Below are positions 8,407 through 18,106 of a stretch of 64,000 nt of DNA, piece after piece. The DNA is from Bacteroidota bacterium (GTDB taxonomy: Bacteria > Bacteroidota > Bacteroidia > Cytophagales > Cyclobacteriaceae). Within the stretch, counting starts at the first letter, position 1. Each line of letters opens with the position of its first letter. Under the pieces are notes generated by a model. It saw nothing but the letters and a program-made list of their open reading frames with translations, had not been told where the DNA came from and did no database searches. The position numbers and the translations under genes were made by a program. Location of the stretch: NCBI GenBank assembly GCA_016178785.1, contig JACOSO010000023.1, forward strand, positions 124,001 through 188,000, given 5' to 3'.

Positions 8407-11400
8407 ATGCGTCTAAAATTGAAATTATCTATGACTTCAGCTGGTAATTATTTTTTCTTGAAACCCTTTAGTGGAAGTCTACTGTCTATACTTTGCCTTA
8501 CCATCGGTTTTGGCAGGGCGAATGCACAATCCATCTCGGGGCCTACATCAGTCTGTGCGAGCTCAACTACATCTAATCACTATATCTTATCAGGATGTTC
8601 AGGCTCACCTACCTGGCATTACCCAGCTGCAGCACAAGTTGTAGGCGGGGGAAATGGCCTTGGTTATATTGACATTGTTTGGGCATATCCTGGTTCCGGT
8701 TATGGCATTTCAGTGACTGGTGGTTGCACTGCGAGTTTAAACACCATAAATGTATATAACTCTCCTTCCATCTCTTCAAGTATTGATCCAATGGGGGTTT
8801 CTTCTAGCAATAATCTTACGTTAACCGCAACTAACGGATCAAATTATCAATGGAGGTTTGGTAGTGTTTTGAACCCAATACTTAGCACCAGCGTCAGTTA
8901 CGTTCCCACTAAAGGTGGTACCTACTATTTAACAGCAAACTCTCTGTGTGGTACAACTCCAACTACCTCCCGGCTGGTTAATTACTTCCCGATAGCAGAT
9001 GCCGGCCTCGATAAGAATATTGGGTTGCCTATATCTTCCTACACATTAAATGGCACTGGTTATGATCCCGATGACAATGATAGCTTCACATTGTTATGGT
9101 CACAATTATCCGGACCAACAATTTCAATGGCCAATACCAATTCAAGTGCATTAACATTGTCGAATATTGTAACGGGTACTTATACTTTTAGATTAACCGT
9201 TACTGATTCACATAGCAAATCTTCAACCGATGATATAATTGTTACTGCCTCCGCCCTCACAAATAATTATAACTATCTGCAGGAAGATAAAGTATTGGTT
9301 GATGGACAAACCACGTCAACGCAAGTGCAAGGCTTACCAATAGGAAACAAAATCACAACTTTTAGCTATCAGGATGATCTGGGGCGCGCAGTTGAAAAGG
9401 TGAAAGTAAAAGGATCCCCTAGCGGCAATGATATTGTTACGTTCAAGGTGTTTGATGGCTTGGGAAGAGAGGCTACCAGCTATTTGCCTTATGCGAATGC
9501 AAGCACCTCTGGAAATTTCATTCCCGTGTCAGCGGCACAAAGCACGCAACAGACTTTTTATAATACAGCCAATGATAAGATAGCAGATGATGTGCCTTAT
9601 TCCCAACGTACATTTGAACTTTCTCCGATGAGCAGGGTAATCCAGCAAGGCTCTAGCGGAAGCTCGTGGCAGCTTGGTGTGGGGGCAAAAACTTTTGGTT
9701 ATGGAACCAATGGCGCAGGTTACATTTTACAATGGTCCCTGAACGCTGCAACCGGGTTGCCCCAAATAGATAATTCAGTCTATTACATGGGAGCTCTGCT
9801 TAGCAAAAAAACAGTAACAGATGAGCAGGGGGTTGCTTCGGAAGTTTACTCCAATATAAATGGGTTGAAAATAGCAACCCGCACGGATGCAGGTGGGGGC
9901 GTTTGGGCAGAGACTTATTATGTTTATGATTTAAAAAATAATTTAAAGTTCGTGTTGCCTCCGGAACTTATAAAAATTTTGAAAGCGGCAAATAACTCCT
10001 CACCAACTCAAACGCAATTAGACCGGTGGGCTAATCAGTATAATTACGATAACCTTAATCGCCTTGTCGAATCCAAAACACCAGGTGCAGGTTGGGTTTA
10101 TACGATTTATGATGCGCGAAACAGAGTTGTGCTTACACAGGATGCCAATCAACGTAATGGTGATGCAGCACAGTCAATCCCTGCCAATAAGTGGAGTTAC
10201 ACGAAATACGATGAGCAAAACAGCCCAGTGATTTCTGGTATCTATGGACCAGACAACATCTACACCACCCGTTCAGCCATGCAGGAGTATGTGGATGGCC
10301 TTGCAAGCGGTCAGGGTTATCAAAACATTTCTACTTCCGTATCAAATGGTGTGAAGTCAGGGATGGAATTTGTGATTTCCGCATATGAAGGAATCAACGA
10401 GTATCGTTCTATTACTTCCATCACACTAAAGCCTGGCTTTTATTTTATTGGAGGAACAACGAGTACATCATTCCGTGCCAGTATTGATAATGGCTCAGGA
10501 ACTGATGGCGTCCCCGCAGATATTTTTCCTATTGCCAATGATGAGGCTTTGGCTATAACTTATTATGACTCTTATGCCAATTGCAATATTTGTAGCGACC
10601 CCAATTATCAATTTGTTGCAGAGGCCTGGACTACTACTGGCAATACGGAACCTTTTAACAACTACACGCGAATAAAAGGAAGTGTAGTAGCAAGCAGCAT
10701 TAAAATTTTAGGGACATCTACGTGGCTTAATACGGTCAGTTACTACAATCGAGGTGGACAGGCTATTCAGGTTATCGGTAGCAACCATTTGGGTGGGCGA
10801 GACCGGATATCTACTTATGTAGATTTCAGTGGAAAAAAATTAGAGGAGCTACAGACAGCCATCGGCTATAACAGCGGAGGCATAAGTACCATGCGCAAAG
10901 TTTTTTCTTATGATCCTGTGAGTTTGCTGCCCACTTCCGTGAAACACCAAATTAATTCGCAGCCCATGATTACCCTATCTGCTTTGGAGTACAACGAACT
11001 CGGGCAAGTAGTCAAGAAGAAACTGCACAGTGTTGACGGAACAAATTTCTTGCAGAAAATTGATTACAGGTATAACATCCGCAATTGGCTGACCAATATC
11101 AACAACATTCCAACCGCAAACGATACGGGTGATGATTCAGATGATTATTTTGGAATGGACCTAACCTATGTTGGTACGATTGCTGGTATCGGTGCTGTCA
11201 ATACTCCACGCAAGGATGGCTTCATTAATGACATTCGCTGGAAGCAGGACCTTGGCCTGAAAAGGAGAGTTTATAATTTTTCCTACGACAACCTGGGCCG
11301 CGTTACTTCCTCCAATCAGATTATGAGTAAGGATAATAGTGTTACATGGACAGGAGAACAGGATTTTTTTTCAGAAACGGGGCTTACTTATGATTTGAAT

Positions 11401-14313
11401 GGAAATATTCTTTCGCTGAACCGCAACACTGAATATTTCAACAACGGATCCAACGGAGCAAGTATCATTGATCAACTCAGCTATGTATATGGTTCCAATT
11501 CTCAAACAGCTTCTGACAATGGCAACCAGCTTCAGTATGTAAAAGAAAATTCCATCAGTGCTACTAACCAACTGGGCTTTAAGGACGGAGGTTCAAATAC
11601 TATTGCGAATCCCGACTATCAATATGACGCCAACGGGAATATGAAAAAGGATCAAAACAAAGGCATCGTGAACATGACATACTATTTCAACAACCTGCCC
11701 AATAAAGTCACTTTCTCAGATGGTTCATACTTACAATATACCTACGATGCTGCGGGCATTAAACTGAGCCAGGCTTATGTTGCATTTGCAAGCGGAAGCC
11801 CTCAGCCTCCGGTCGTAACAGACTATATAAGCAGTATTGTTTTATTGCAAGGGCAAGTTCTTGTAGTCAATCATTCTGAGGGTCGTATAACCGCACCAAC
11901 GTATGCCAATCTATTATCCAACCCCGAGGCGGGAAGCCTTGATGGATATACAGCCAATCAAAACGTGACTTTGGCAACAAACTACACCAGCGGGCAGACT
12001 TATGTGAGTGCGGTCTGCAACCAAACTACTTCTACACCAGGAATTTTTCCCATCAACTCTACAAAAGGGACTTCCATTCCCGTGAAACAAGGAGAGAGCT
12101 ATATTTTTAAAATACTCGGTTATCAGTCTGTTGGCTCTTCTGCATCGTTGTACGTAAAAACAAACAGTGGGGATTTAATCTGGCCAGGTGTCTCTTTAAT
12201 GCAAGGATCAGCGAATGAAAACTGGGTAAATGCCACCTTCACAATTCCCAATGGTGTCACTTCAATTCAACTCGGTGTTCAATGGAGTGCACCTGCGGTT
12301 GGAAATACTTTTTACATAAACCGCGTAGCGCTGTACAAAACCGACTTTGAGTACAATTATTTTATCAATGATCAAGTAGGAAGCACTCGAGTAGTGATGC
12401 AGACCACCCCAGGTGTGCAACAATACACGGCTACCATGGAGCCGCACAACCAGCCATCGGAAGACGATACATATACTGATCCAAATACGGGGGTGAAAGG
12501 AAAATTTCATAATATGGATTATTCCAAAGTTTTCCTGATTGGCAATACAACTCCTGGTGGCAGCTATGCATTGAAAATGAATTCGGCGTTCAAAATCGGA
12601 CCGAGTAAAAGTTTGAAAGTTTATCCAGGCGATCAAATCAGTGCAACAGTCAATTCATCTTACACTACAGAAGGTACTTATACTAAAACACCATTGGCTG
12701 TAGTGATGGCTGCGGTTACTCCTGTATTTGGTGGGGTAAGCGGATCGGGCGATCCGGGCTCAATCTTTACTAATCTGAACAACACGTCCAATCCAATTAT
12801 TGCAGGCTTAAGTCCCAACCAAGGATCGAGTACACCTTCTGCATTCCTTAATTATATTCTGTTTGATAAGGATTACACCCCAATTAGTGGTCAATCTGCA
12901 CCCGTGCCTCAGGGTGGTGGCGGGTTAGTCTCTATTCCGGCATTTCAGGTACAAGAACTTGGTTATGTTTTTATCTATCTCAGCTATGACAATGACAGCG
13001 GCAATGACGTGTACTTCGATGACTTGAAGATCATCGCGCAGGAGAGCAATGTGATACAGGTGAACAACTATTATCCATTTGGTATGGAGAGCTATTCTTG
13101 GCTGCGCTCAGGCGAAACGGATAATGCCTATTTATTTCAGGGCAAAGAATTAATTGCGCAAACAGGCTGGCACGACTTCGGCAGCCGGATGTATTATGCA
13201 GACTTAGGTCGGTGGTTCGCAACCGACCCGCAAAACCAATTTGCTAGTCCTTACCTTGCTATGGGCAATATGCCAATGATGGGAAGGGATTCGAATGGGG
13301 AGTGGTTTGGCATTGATGATGTAATAGTTGCCGGGGTTGGATTTGTTTATGGCTATGTATCTTATGGAGTACAGCACGGAGATTGGGGAGGTCATGCGCT
13401 AGCTAATGGTGGCATTAATGCAGCATTGTTTGAATTAGGCTATTTAACTGCCGGAGGTGGATTGACAGCGGCCGGAGGAGCAGCCGCAGCCGAGGTGGAG
13501 ACAGCTTCAGCTGCTGCAACGATTAGTAATGCAGGGGCTTTCATTGGCTCAAGCGCCATTAGTATCGCGGCATCATCGGTTGTTCCAAGTATGCCACTTT
13601 ATCAGGACAAGAATTTTTCATTGAGCATTTCGCCAACGTTTAGCTTGACAGGAGCGGGTGCGAGTTTGAATGCCTCTTACACCGATGGAGATTGGTCAGT
13701 GGGAGGAGGGATTGGTGCCACAGGTTCGTACAAAGGTCGCTTTGAAAGCCGTGTTGGCGGTAGCGTGAGTTATTTTGATGGAACAAGTGGAGGCTCGATT
13801 GGGTTTACGCATTTTGGAGGTACAGATCAGCAAACGAATTGGATGGGGACCTACCGATATCGTAGTTTCCATTTTTCACTAACAAATGATGCCTTTATTG
13901 ATAAAATTGGTAAAAATTTGGGTGGCGGTGATAAATACAGAACTGCTGCTGCTGAGATTGGAATTGGAGATTATTCTGTTGGTTTCAATATTTACACAGG
14001 AATCGGTTCTAACAAAGAAACTGGAGTCTCGTCCCCAATATGGGGACCACATATTCCAAGGCGTGGGGCTGGGGCAGGTGAAGATCAAGGAGCATGGAGA
14101 AACGGAGAAGTAATGAGCAGTAATCTATACTTTGGTTACAGACATGGAGGGATGGCATATCGTGTGGGAATAGATGCGCCATTTGTTCAAGATTTTTTCC
14201 AGAATGGTGTTCACCGGTATATTACAAAGACCACCCCATACTTCATGGATTATGGCAGACAGTCACAACCATATTTCTTTATGAGAACGTATGACCCGTA
14301 CTCCCTTTATTAG
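8407..14313 (+). CDS. RHS-repeat protein with C-terminal putative toxin domain
   Basis: 1968 residues. A signal-like N-terminus (cleavage near RANAQ) is followed by a PKD-like domain (about 195-285; NGTGYDPDDND). A DUF6443-like YD segment follows (from about 295; TFSYQDDLGRAVEKVKVKGS), then many YD repeats and a carbohydrate-binding-like insertion around 1170-1310. The RHS core lies near 1548-1640 (NNYYPFGM, GSRMYYADLGRWFATDP, ANGEW-like DSNGEW). After it the sequence changes to a hydrophobic Ala/Gly stretch and a beta-rich C-terminal domain (about 1735-1968). That domain contains GGDKYRTAAAEIG, NGEVMSS, FVQDFFQNGVHR and a final DPYSLY, a pattern I associate with polymorphic toxin type 23. 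The toxin label is from memory. A lipoprotein gene follows after 11 bp. Confidence 0.75.
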   Translation: MRLKLKLSMTSAGNYFFLKPFSGSLLSILCLTIGFGRANAQSISGPTSVCASSTTSNHYILSGCSGSPTWHYPAAAQVVGGGNGLGYIDIVWAYPGSGYGISVTGGCTASLNTINVYNSPSISSSIDPMGVSSSNNLTLTATNGSNYQWRFGSVLNPILSTSVSYVPTKGGTYYLTANSLCGTTPTTSRLVNYFPIADAGLDKNIGLPISSYTLNGTGYDPDDNDSFTLLWSQLSGPTISMANTNSSALTLSNIVTGTYTFRLTVTDSHSKSSTDDIIVTASALTNNYNYLQEDKVLVDGQTTSTQVQGLPIGNKITTFSYQDDLGRAVEKVKVKGSPSGNDIVTFKVFDGLGREATSYLPYANASTSGNFIPVSAAQSTQQTFYNTANDKIADDVPYSQRTFELSPMSRVIQQGSSGSSWQLGVGAKTFGYGTNGAGYILQWSLNAATGLPQIDNSVYYMGALLSKKTVTDEQGVASEVYSNINGLKIATRTDAGGGVWAETYYVYDLKNNLKFVLPPELIKILKAANNSSPTQTQLDRWANQYNYDNLNRLVESKTPGAGWVYTIYDARNRVVLTQDANQRNGDAAQSIPANKWSYTKYDEQNSPVISGIYGPDNIYTTRSAMQEYVDGLASGQGYQNISTSVSNGVKSGMEFVISAYEGINEYRSITSITLKPGFYFIGGTTSTSFRASIDNGSGTDGVPADIFPIANDEALAITYYDSYANCNICSDPNYQFVAEAWTTTGNTEPFNNYTRIKGSVVASSIKILGTSTWLNTVSYYNRGGQAIQVIGSNHLGGRDRISTYVDFSGKKLEELQTAIGYNSGGISTMRKVFSYDPVSLLPTSVKHQINSQPMITLSALEYNELGQVVKKKLHSVDGTNFLQKIDYRYNIRNWLTNINNIPTANDTGDDSDDYFGMDLTYVGTIAGIGAVNTPRKDGFINDIRWKQDLGLKRRVYNFSYDNLGRVTSSNQIMSKDNSVTWTGEQDFFSETGLTYDLNGNILSLNRNTEYFNNGSNGASIIDQLSYVYGSNSQTASDNGNQLQYVKENSISATNQLGFKDGGSNTIANPDYQYDANGNMKKDQNKGIVNMTYYFNNLPNKVTFSDGSYLQYTYDAAGIKLSQAYVAFASGSPQPPVVTDYISSIVLLQGQVLVVNHSEGRITAPTYANLLSNPEAGSLDGYTANQNVTLATNYTSGQTYVSAVCNQTTSTPGIFPINSTKGTSIPVKQGESYIFKILGYQSVGSSASLYVKTNSGDLIWPGVSLMQGSANENWVNATFTIPNGVTSIQLGVQWSAPAVGNTFYINRVALYKTDFEYNYFINDQVGSTRVVMQTTPGVQQYTATMEPHNQPSEDDTYTDPNTGVKGKFHNMDYSKVFLIGNTTPGGSYALKMNSAFKIGPSKSLKVYPGDQISATVNSSYTTEGTYTKTPLAVVMAAVTPVFGGVSGSGDPGSIFTNLNNTSNPIIAGLSPNQGSSTPSAFLNYILFDKDYTPISGQSAPVPQGGGGLVSIPAFQVQELGYVFIYLSYDNDSGNDVYFDDLKIIAQESNVIQVNNYYPFGMESYSWLRSGETDNAYLFQGKELIAQTGWHDFGSRMYYADLGRWFATDPQNQFASPYLAMGNMPMMGRDSNGEWFGIDDVIVAGVGFVYGYVSYGVQHGDWGGHALANGGINAALFELGYLTAGGGLTAAGGAAAAEVETASAAATISNAGAFIGSSAISIAASSVVPSMPLYQDKNFSLSISPTFSLTGAGASLNASYTDGDWSVGGGIGATGSYKGRFESRVGGSVSYFDGTSGGSIGFTHFGGTDQQTNWMGTYRYRSFHFSLTNDAFIDKIGKNLGGGDKYRTAAAEIGIGDYSVGFNIYTGIGSNKETGVSSPIWGPHIPRRGAGAGEDQGAWRNGEVMSSNLYFGYRHGGMAYRVGIDAPFVQDFFQNGVHRYITKTTPYFMDYGRQSQPYFFMRTYDPYSLY

Positions 14314-14324
14314 CACTTATTTTT

Positions 14325-14945
14325 ATGAGTTGTAAAATGAGAGTGATTGGTTTAATAATAGGATTGCTCCTAAACTCATGCAACCTCATAAGTCACAAGC
14401 ATTTCACCGCTTATAAGAAAGAGCCTTTTGATTCAAGTAGTGCTCAACTTAGAATTGATGGAATCTATTTCATGAAGCCGTTTAGAGATGTCGCTCATGA
14501 GCCCCCACATTTTTTCTTTTTATTCTTTGATGGAAGTATAGCGCCTGGCTTGGGCTCAGGGATAAGCGTAGTGTCAGACATTCACTTTTGGGAGAACCCT
14601 GATAAGTATTTGAAAAGATTGAATCTAAGATTCGACTATAAGGGGCATTATTTTGTGCGAAGTAAAGAGATATCCATGCAAATATTTGAGATTAACCCAG
14701 GATCATTTTATGCAATTAATACCCTGGAGCTACGCGGTACAGTTGTGAATGATTCGAGTATAATATTAACAAAGGGATATTGTGAGTGGTGTCCAGGTAC
14801 ATACTTAAATTATGGCAAGGATGGAACTGTTAAATTTGATCAACTTGAGTATAAGTTTTATAAGACGAAAGTACGACCGGATTCTTCTGATATCTGGTTT
14901 AAAAAGAAGTCGTGGTACAAGAAAGGTGTCTGGAATCGAAAATAA
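14325..14945 (+). CDS. Small lipoprotein, candidate immunity protein
   Basis: 206 residues, or 202 if translation starts at the ATG at 14337, which gives a cleaner signal peptide (MRVIGLIIGLLLNSC). The LLNSC lipobox predicts lipidation at Cys. The rest is a beta-rich domain with no family I recognise and a CEWCPG motif near residue 150. It directly follows the RHS gene ending in a putative toxin domain, the position where polymorphic toxin loci usually carry the cognate immunity gene. Immunity is therefore inferred from position, with a periplasm-facing lipoprotein implying that the toxin acts at the envelope. The stop codon lies inside an AAT trinucleotide run. Confidence 0.6.
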   Translation: MSCKMRVIGLIIGLLLNSCNLISHKHFTAYKKEPFDSSSAQLRIDGIYFMKPFRDVAHEPPHFFFLFFDGSIAPGLGSGISVVSDIHFWENPDKYLKRLNLRFDYKGHYFVRSKEISMQIFEINPGSFYAINTLELRGTVVNDSSIILTKGYCEWCPGTYLNYGKDGTVKFDQLEYKFYKTKVRPDSSDIWFKKKSWYKKGVWNRK

Positions 14946-14962
14946 TAATAATAATAATAATA
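14941..14962. repeat. AAT trinucleotide microsatellite
   Basis: Seven AAT units plus one base, overlapping the stop codon (14943-14945) of the lipoprotein gene. Copy-number change would not alter the protein because the stop is at the start of the run. Confidence 0.8.
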
Positions 14963-15083
14963 GGCTTTATCCTAGCTGAACCTCCGCCTCAGGATTCCGC
15001 TTGATGATGGAAAAATGAGTGAGAATAGAACTGATGGGCAAAGGGAAGGAGATATTTCTAGGGAATAAAAGTATGGTAAGTAA

Positions 15084-16832
15084 GTGATCAAAATTTTCTT
15101 CATATCAATTTTCACCTTAATGACGCTGAGTGCTTCCGCCCAGCAATCAGACACAACCAAAAGCAAATCTCGTGTGAGTGATACTTCACGTCTGCCGTTG
15201 AACAACATCAATTCACTTTCAGAAAAGAACAAGAAGAAAATTGAAAGGATCAATTCCAGGTTGGAGAAGGTGCATTCCAAAAGACTCAAAGCTCCTAAAA
15301 TCAAAAAAGTGGACTCTGTACAGTCCGCAACACAGGGAGTTCTTAACAAACCTGGCGAAGCAGAACAAAGACTTCTCAATAAGTCGAAGTCGGTAGAAAA
15401 GAAGGTGACTGATAAATTGGATGCCCCCAAAGAGGAAGTTGCTACGTACAATCAAAAGGTGCAGGTGCTGCAAAAACATTTCAAACACCACCTTGATAGC
15501 CTCGGCAAACTGCAGGTGAAAGACGCCCACGTCACCAAAACCATGGATAGCCTCAAGAAGAAAATGAATCATCTAAAAGAGGCCAAGTCTATTAAAGATG
15601 TCAAAAGGGGCGAAGAGAAGTTGGCTAAGTCTGGTCTGAACTCTAAAGTGAAAGGGTTTGAATCAAAGGTCAACAAGGAACTAAGCGCAATGAACTTGGG
15701 CAATGTCAAGGTTCCTAATTTGAATGTACCCAACCTCAAAGTTCCCAATGTCAGCCTGCCGGGCGTAAGCACAACCCTTCCTAATTCCAATTTAGGCTTG
15801 AATACAAGCTTGCCGAATGTATCAGTGCCTTCTTTAGGAAACGCAACTATTCCTAACGGGAATCTGCCCGTGAATGGAATAGCGCAAGCCAATGCTCCAA
15901 GCATGCCTTCAACTTCTGCGAGCTTGCCAGGAAACTTATTGCCTTCGAAGGAATTGAAAGAATTGCCTAACATTCAAAAAGAAGCAGGCCAGATCACCAA
16001 GGCAACTAGTGAAATAAGCAAGGCGCAGGGCGAGATCAAAAACCTAAACTCAGATAACCTCGAGAAAACTCTTGAAAAGGATGCTCAGAATATCAAAGAA
16101 GTAAAGCAGTTGAGCGGAGAAGCTGCACAAGTCGAGCAGTACAAAAAGATGGTGGAGAAATGGGAGTCAGATCCTGAGTACAGAAAAGAATTGGCAGTGA
16201 CCAAAGCCAAGGAACAAGCGATCAATCATTTTGCGGGGCAGGAAAAACAATTGATGGCCGCCATGCAGCAACTGACCAATGTCAAGACAAAATACAAAGA
16301 CTATGAGGGCGTTCTTGACATGTTTAAAAAGCCTGGCAATGCAATGAAGGGAAAGCCGTTCATCGAAAGGCTGCGTCCTGGATTCAATTTACAATTTCAA
16401 TCAAAGCATGAGGTGATGCTCGACTTCAACCCTCAGGTAGGGTACAGGATCAGCGGCAGGCTTACAGCAGGGTTCGGATGGAACGAGCGCTGGGGTTATG
16501 ATTTCAATAAATGGAAATATATCAGTAATGATCATGTCTACGGTCCGCGGGCTTACATGCAAGTCAAGATCAAGACAGGTATTTATGCACTTGTGACGCC
16601 TGAAGCAATGAACGCATTGGTTCCGCCTTCCTTCAACTCGACTGACCCCGGCACAAAGAAATGGGTGTGGACCTGGATGGCAGGACTGAAGAAGGAATTC
16701 AGGTATTCTAAAAACATGCTAGGCAGCCTTCAGGTCATGTATAACCTGTTGGATAAACACAACCAAAGCCCTTATGTGAGCAAGCTCAACATTCGTATGG
16801 GCTTTGAGTTTCCGCTGCAGAAAAAGAAGTAA
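15084..16832 (+). CDS. Secreted coiled-coil protein with C-terminal barrel-like domain
   Basis: 582 residues starting at GTG 15084, which begins a signal peptide (MIKIFFISIFTLMTLSASA, then Q). Residues about 45-190 are Lys/Glu-rich coiled coil. A low-complexity zone (about 205-270) repeats five- to six-residue units such as KVPNLNVPNLKVPNVSLPG. A second helical stretch follows to about 410. The last 150 residues (RPGFNLQFQ, GYRISGRLTAGFGWNERWGY, KLNIRMGFEFPL) look like beta strands of an outer-membrane barrel or surface domain. I do not recognise the family. It is separated from the upstream effector-like operon by 138 bp and is probably transcribed on its own. Confidence 0.65.
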   Translation: MIKIFFISIFTLMTLSASAQQSDTTKSKSRVSDTSRLPLNNINSLSEKNKKKIERINSRLEKVHSKRLKAPKIKKVDSVQSATQGVLNKPGEAEQRLLNKSKSVEKKVTDKLDAPKEEVATYNQKVQVLQKHFKHHLDSLGKLQVKDAHVTKTMDSLKKKMNHLKEAKSIKDVKRGEEKLAKSGLNSKVKGFESKVNKELSAMNLGNVKVPNLNVPNLKVPNVSLPGVSTTLPNSNLGLNTSLPNVSVPSLGNATIPNGNLPVNGIAQANAPSMPSTSASLPGNLLPSKELKELPNIQKEAGQITKATSEISKAQGEIKNLNSDNLEKTLEKDAQNIKEVKQLSGEAAQVEQYKKMVEKWESDPEYRKELAVTKAKEQAINHFAGQEKQLMAAMQQLTNVKTKYKDYEGVLDMFKKPGNAMKGKPFIERLRPGFNLQFQSKHEVMLDFNPQVGYRISGRLTAGFGWNERWGYDFNKWKYISNDHVYGPRAYMQVKIKTGIYALVTPEAMNALVPPSFNSTDPGTKKWVWTWMAGLKKEFRYSKNMLGSLQVMYNLLDKHNQSPYVSKLNIRMGFEFPLQKKK

Positions 16833-17220
16833 CCTCATACGTTGTACCAAAGCTTTCACATCCTCGCTGTGAAATTTGATATGCGTTGTGCATTGTAGCA
16901 GTATCTGGACTAAACATTCCACCTCCTTTAGAGAAAGCTGAAGCAGCTGTTCCAAATTTGACAGGATTCTTTGATATAATTGTATCGATCGGTCATAGGC
17001 TGTCATCTGTTGCGCTGAAGTCAGCAGCGACTTTAGTATGGTTAGCACCTACTTTAATGAACTTGAAATAGTGTAAACAAATGTTCACATCGGCTAAACA
17101 CTTTTTTACACCTATCGTATAAAGTTTAGTAAGAGTGAAATGTGAGAAAGGGTCAGTAGACCAAAGACCAAAGTAACACGCACTCCTGTAACCTTCCGCA
17201 ACCCCCAAAATTTTCAAGTC
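16833..17220. other. Intergenic region, no supported gene
   Basis: About 390 bp. Short open frames exist on both strands (for example 16886-17071 plus), but none has a convincing start, a domain or a coding-like composition. Near its right end an AT-rich segment has GTGTAAA (about 17072) facing TTTACAC (about 17106), a possible operator for the HTH gene at 17221. This is weak evidence. Confidence 0.4.
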
Positions 17221-17571
17221 ATGTTAACCTTCGATCTCGCTCGCCTTATGGAGAGCAAAGAAATTCAAAACCCGTTGCAGTTCCTTATGAAGTCGGGCTT
17301 AACCCGGCACACTGCTAGCAGGCTACTGCATCAAAATGTCGCAAGTATTAATTACCGAAACCTGGAGCAACTGTGCCTTATCCTCAACTGTACACCCAAT
17401 GATCTATTCAGTTGGACACCCGACAGCAAGAAAAACACGGATAAAACTGCATTGCAAAAACTGGCTGGCCGTACTCGGAAGGGCAGCATCCTCGGTAAAC
17501 TCAAAACATTACCTGAAGACAAGCTAGATCAACTTCGACAACTGGTAGATAAACTGTCGGAAGAAGGGTAG
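17221..17571 (+). CDS. Small XRE-like helix-turn-helix regulator
   Basis: 116 residues. The N-terminal part (about 1-65) has the Cro/C1-like pattern: FLMKSGLTRHTASRLL as the turn and recognition region, then NYRNLEQLCLILNCTPNDLF, typical of the HTH_26 group in Bacteroidota. The C-terminal part is a short helical tail (KTLPEDKLDQLRQLVDKL), possibly for dimerisation. It is monocistronic and convergent with the phosphoesterase gene. It is probably a DNA-binding regulator; targets are unknown. Confidence 0.75.
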   Translation: MLTFDLARLMESKEIQNPLQFLMKSGLTRHTASRLLHQNVASINYRNLEQLCLILNCTPNDLFSWTPDSKKNTDKTALQKLAGRTRKGSILGKLKTLPEDKLDQLRQLVDKLSEEG

Positions 17572-17599
17572 GAACTAATCTACACAACCAAATTATACA

Positions 17600-18106
17600 C
17601 TAATTAATCGCCCCACGCTTCCCCAACTCAATCACTTCCATATTTTTGATTTCTTTTTTCACTATTTCAAAGCGGATAATGGTTTTCTTGAGGTGAAACC
17701 CATGATTGCCAGCTGCACCCGGATTTAGATAAAGCATGTTATTATAATTCGGATCTTTTTTGATGCGCAGAATATGCGAGTGACCACAAATAAAAATATT
17801 TGGGATTTTCTCTTTTAGAATTTTTTTGATTCTGGGGTTGTAATTCGGTGGTGTACCTCCAATATGCGTCATCCAGACTTTTAAATCTTCACACTCAAAC
17901 CAAAGATCTTCTTCAAAACGGGTTTGCAAATCTTTGTCATCGATGTTTCCATAAACAGCACGAAGCGGTTTGAATTTTTCGAGCTCGTCCGCAACACTTG
18001 GATCTCCGATATCGCCCGCATGCCAGATCTCATCCACATTTTTAAAATATTCAAAGACCTTTTGGTCAAGGTAACTATGTGTGTCTGAGATCAAGCCGAT
18101 GCGCAT
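17600..18106 (-). CDS. YfcE/MJ0936-family metallophosphoesterase
   Basis: 168 residues, a complete small calcineurin-like phosphoesterase. Metal ligands are visible in order: D8 and H10 (ISDTH), D32 (HAGDIGD), N54 (VYGNID), H81 (THIGG), and H109/H111 (CGHSH). The family hydrolyses phosphodiesters in the cytosol with two divalent metals; the natural substrate is usually unknown. The start encodes MRIGLISDTH, the normal N-terminus of the family. It is convergent with the HTH gene, with a 28-bp gap. Confidence 0.88.
   Translation of the reverse strand: MRIGLISDTHSYLDQKVFEYFKNVDEIWHAGDIGDPSVADELEKFKPLRAVYGNIDDKDLQTRFEEDLWFECEDLKVWMTHIGGTPPNYNPRIKKILKEKIPNIFICGHSHILRIKKDPNYNNMLYLNPGAAGNHGFHLKKTIIRFEIVKKEIKNMEVIELGKRGAIN

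Noticed and set aside
12262-12636. 124-codon minus-strand frame inside the RHS gene
   Set aside because: It is antisense to a conserved coding region and has no independent signal.
14941-14962. Phase-variation tract controlling the lipoprotein gene
   Set aside because: The unit is a trinucleotide and the stop codon lies at its beginning, so slippage cannot change the protein.
16719-17071. Open frames of 109 codons (minus) and 61 codons (plus) in the gap before the HTH gene
   Set aside because: They overlap the real gene end or lack start context, domain and coding-like composition.
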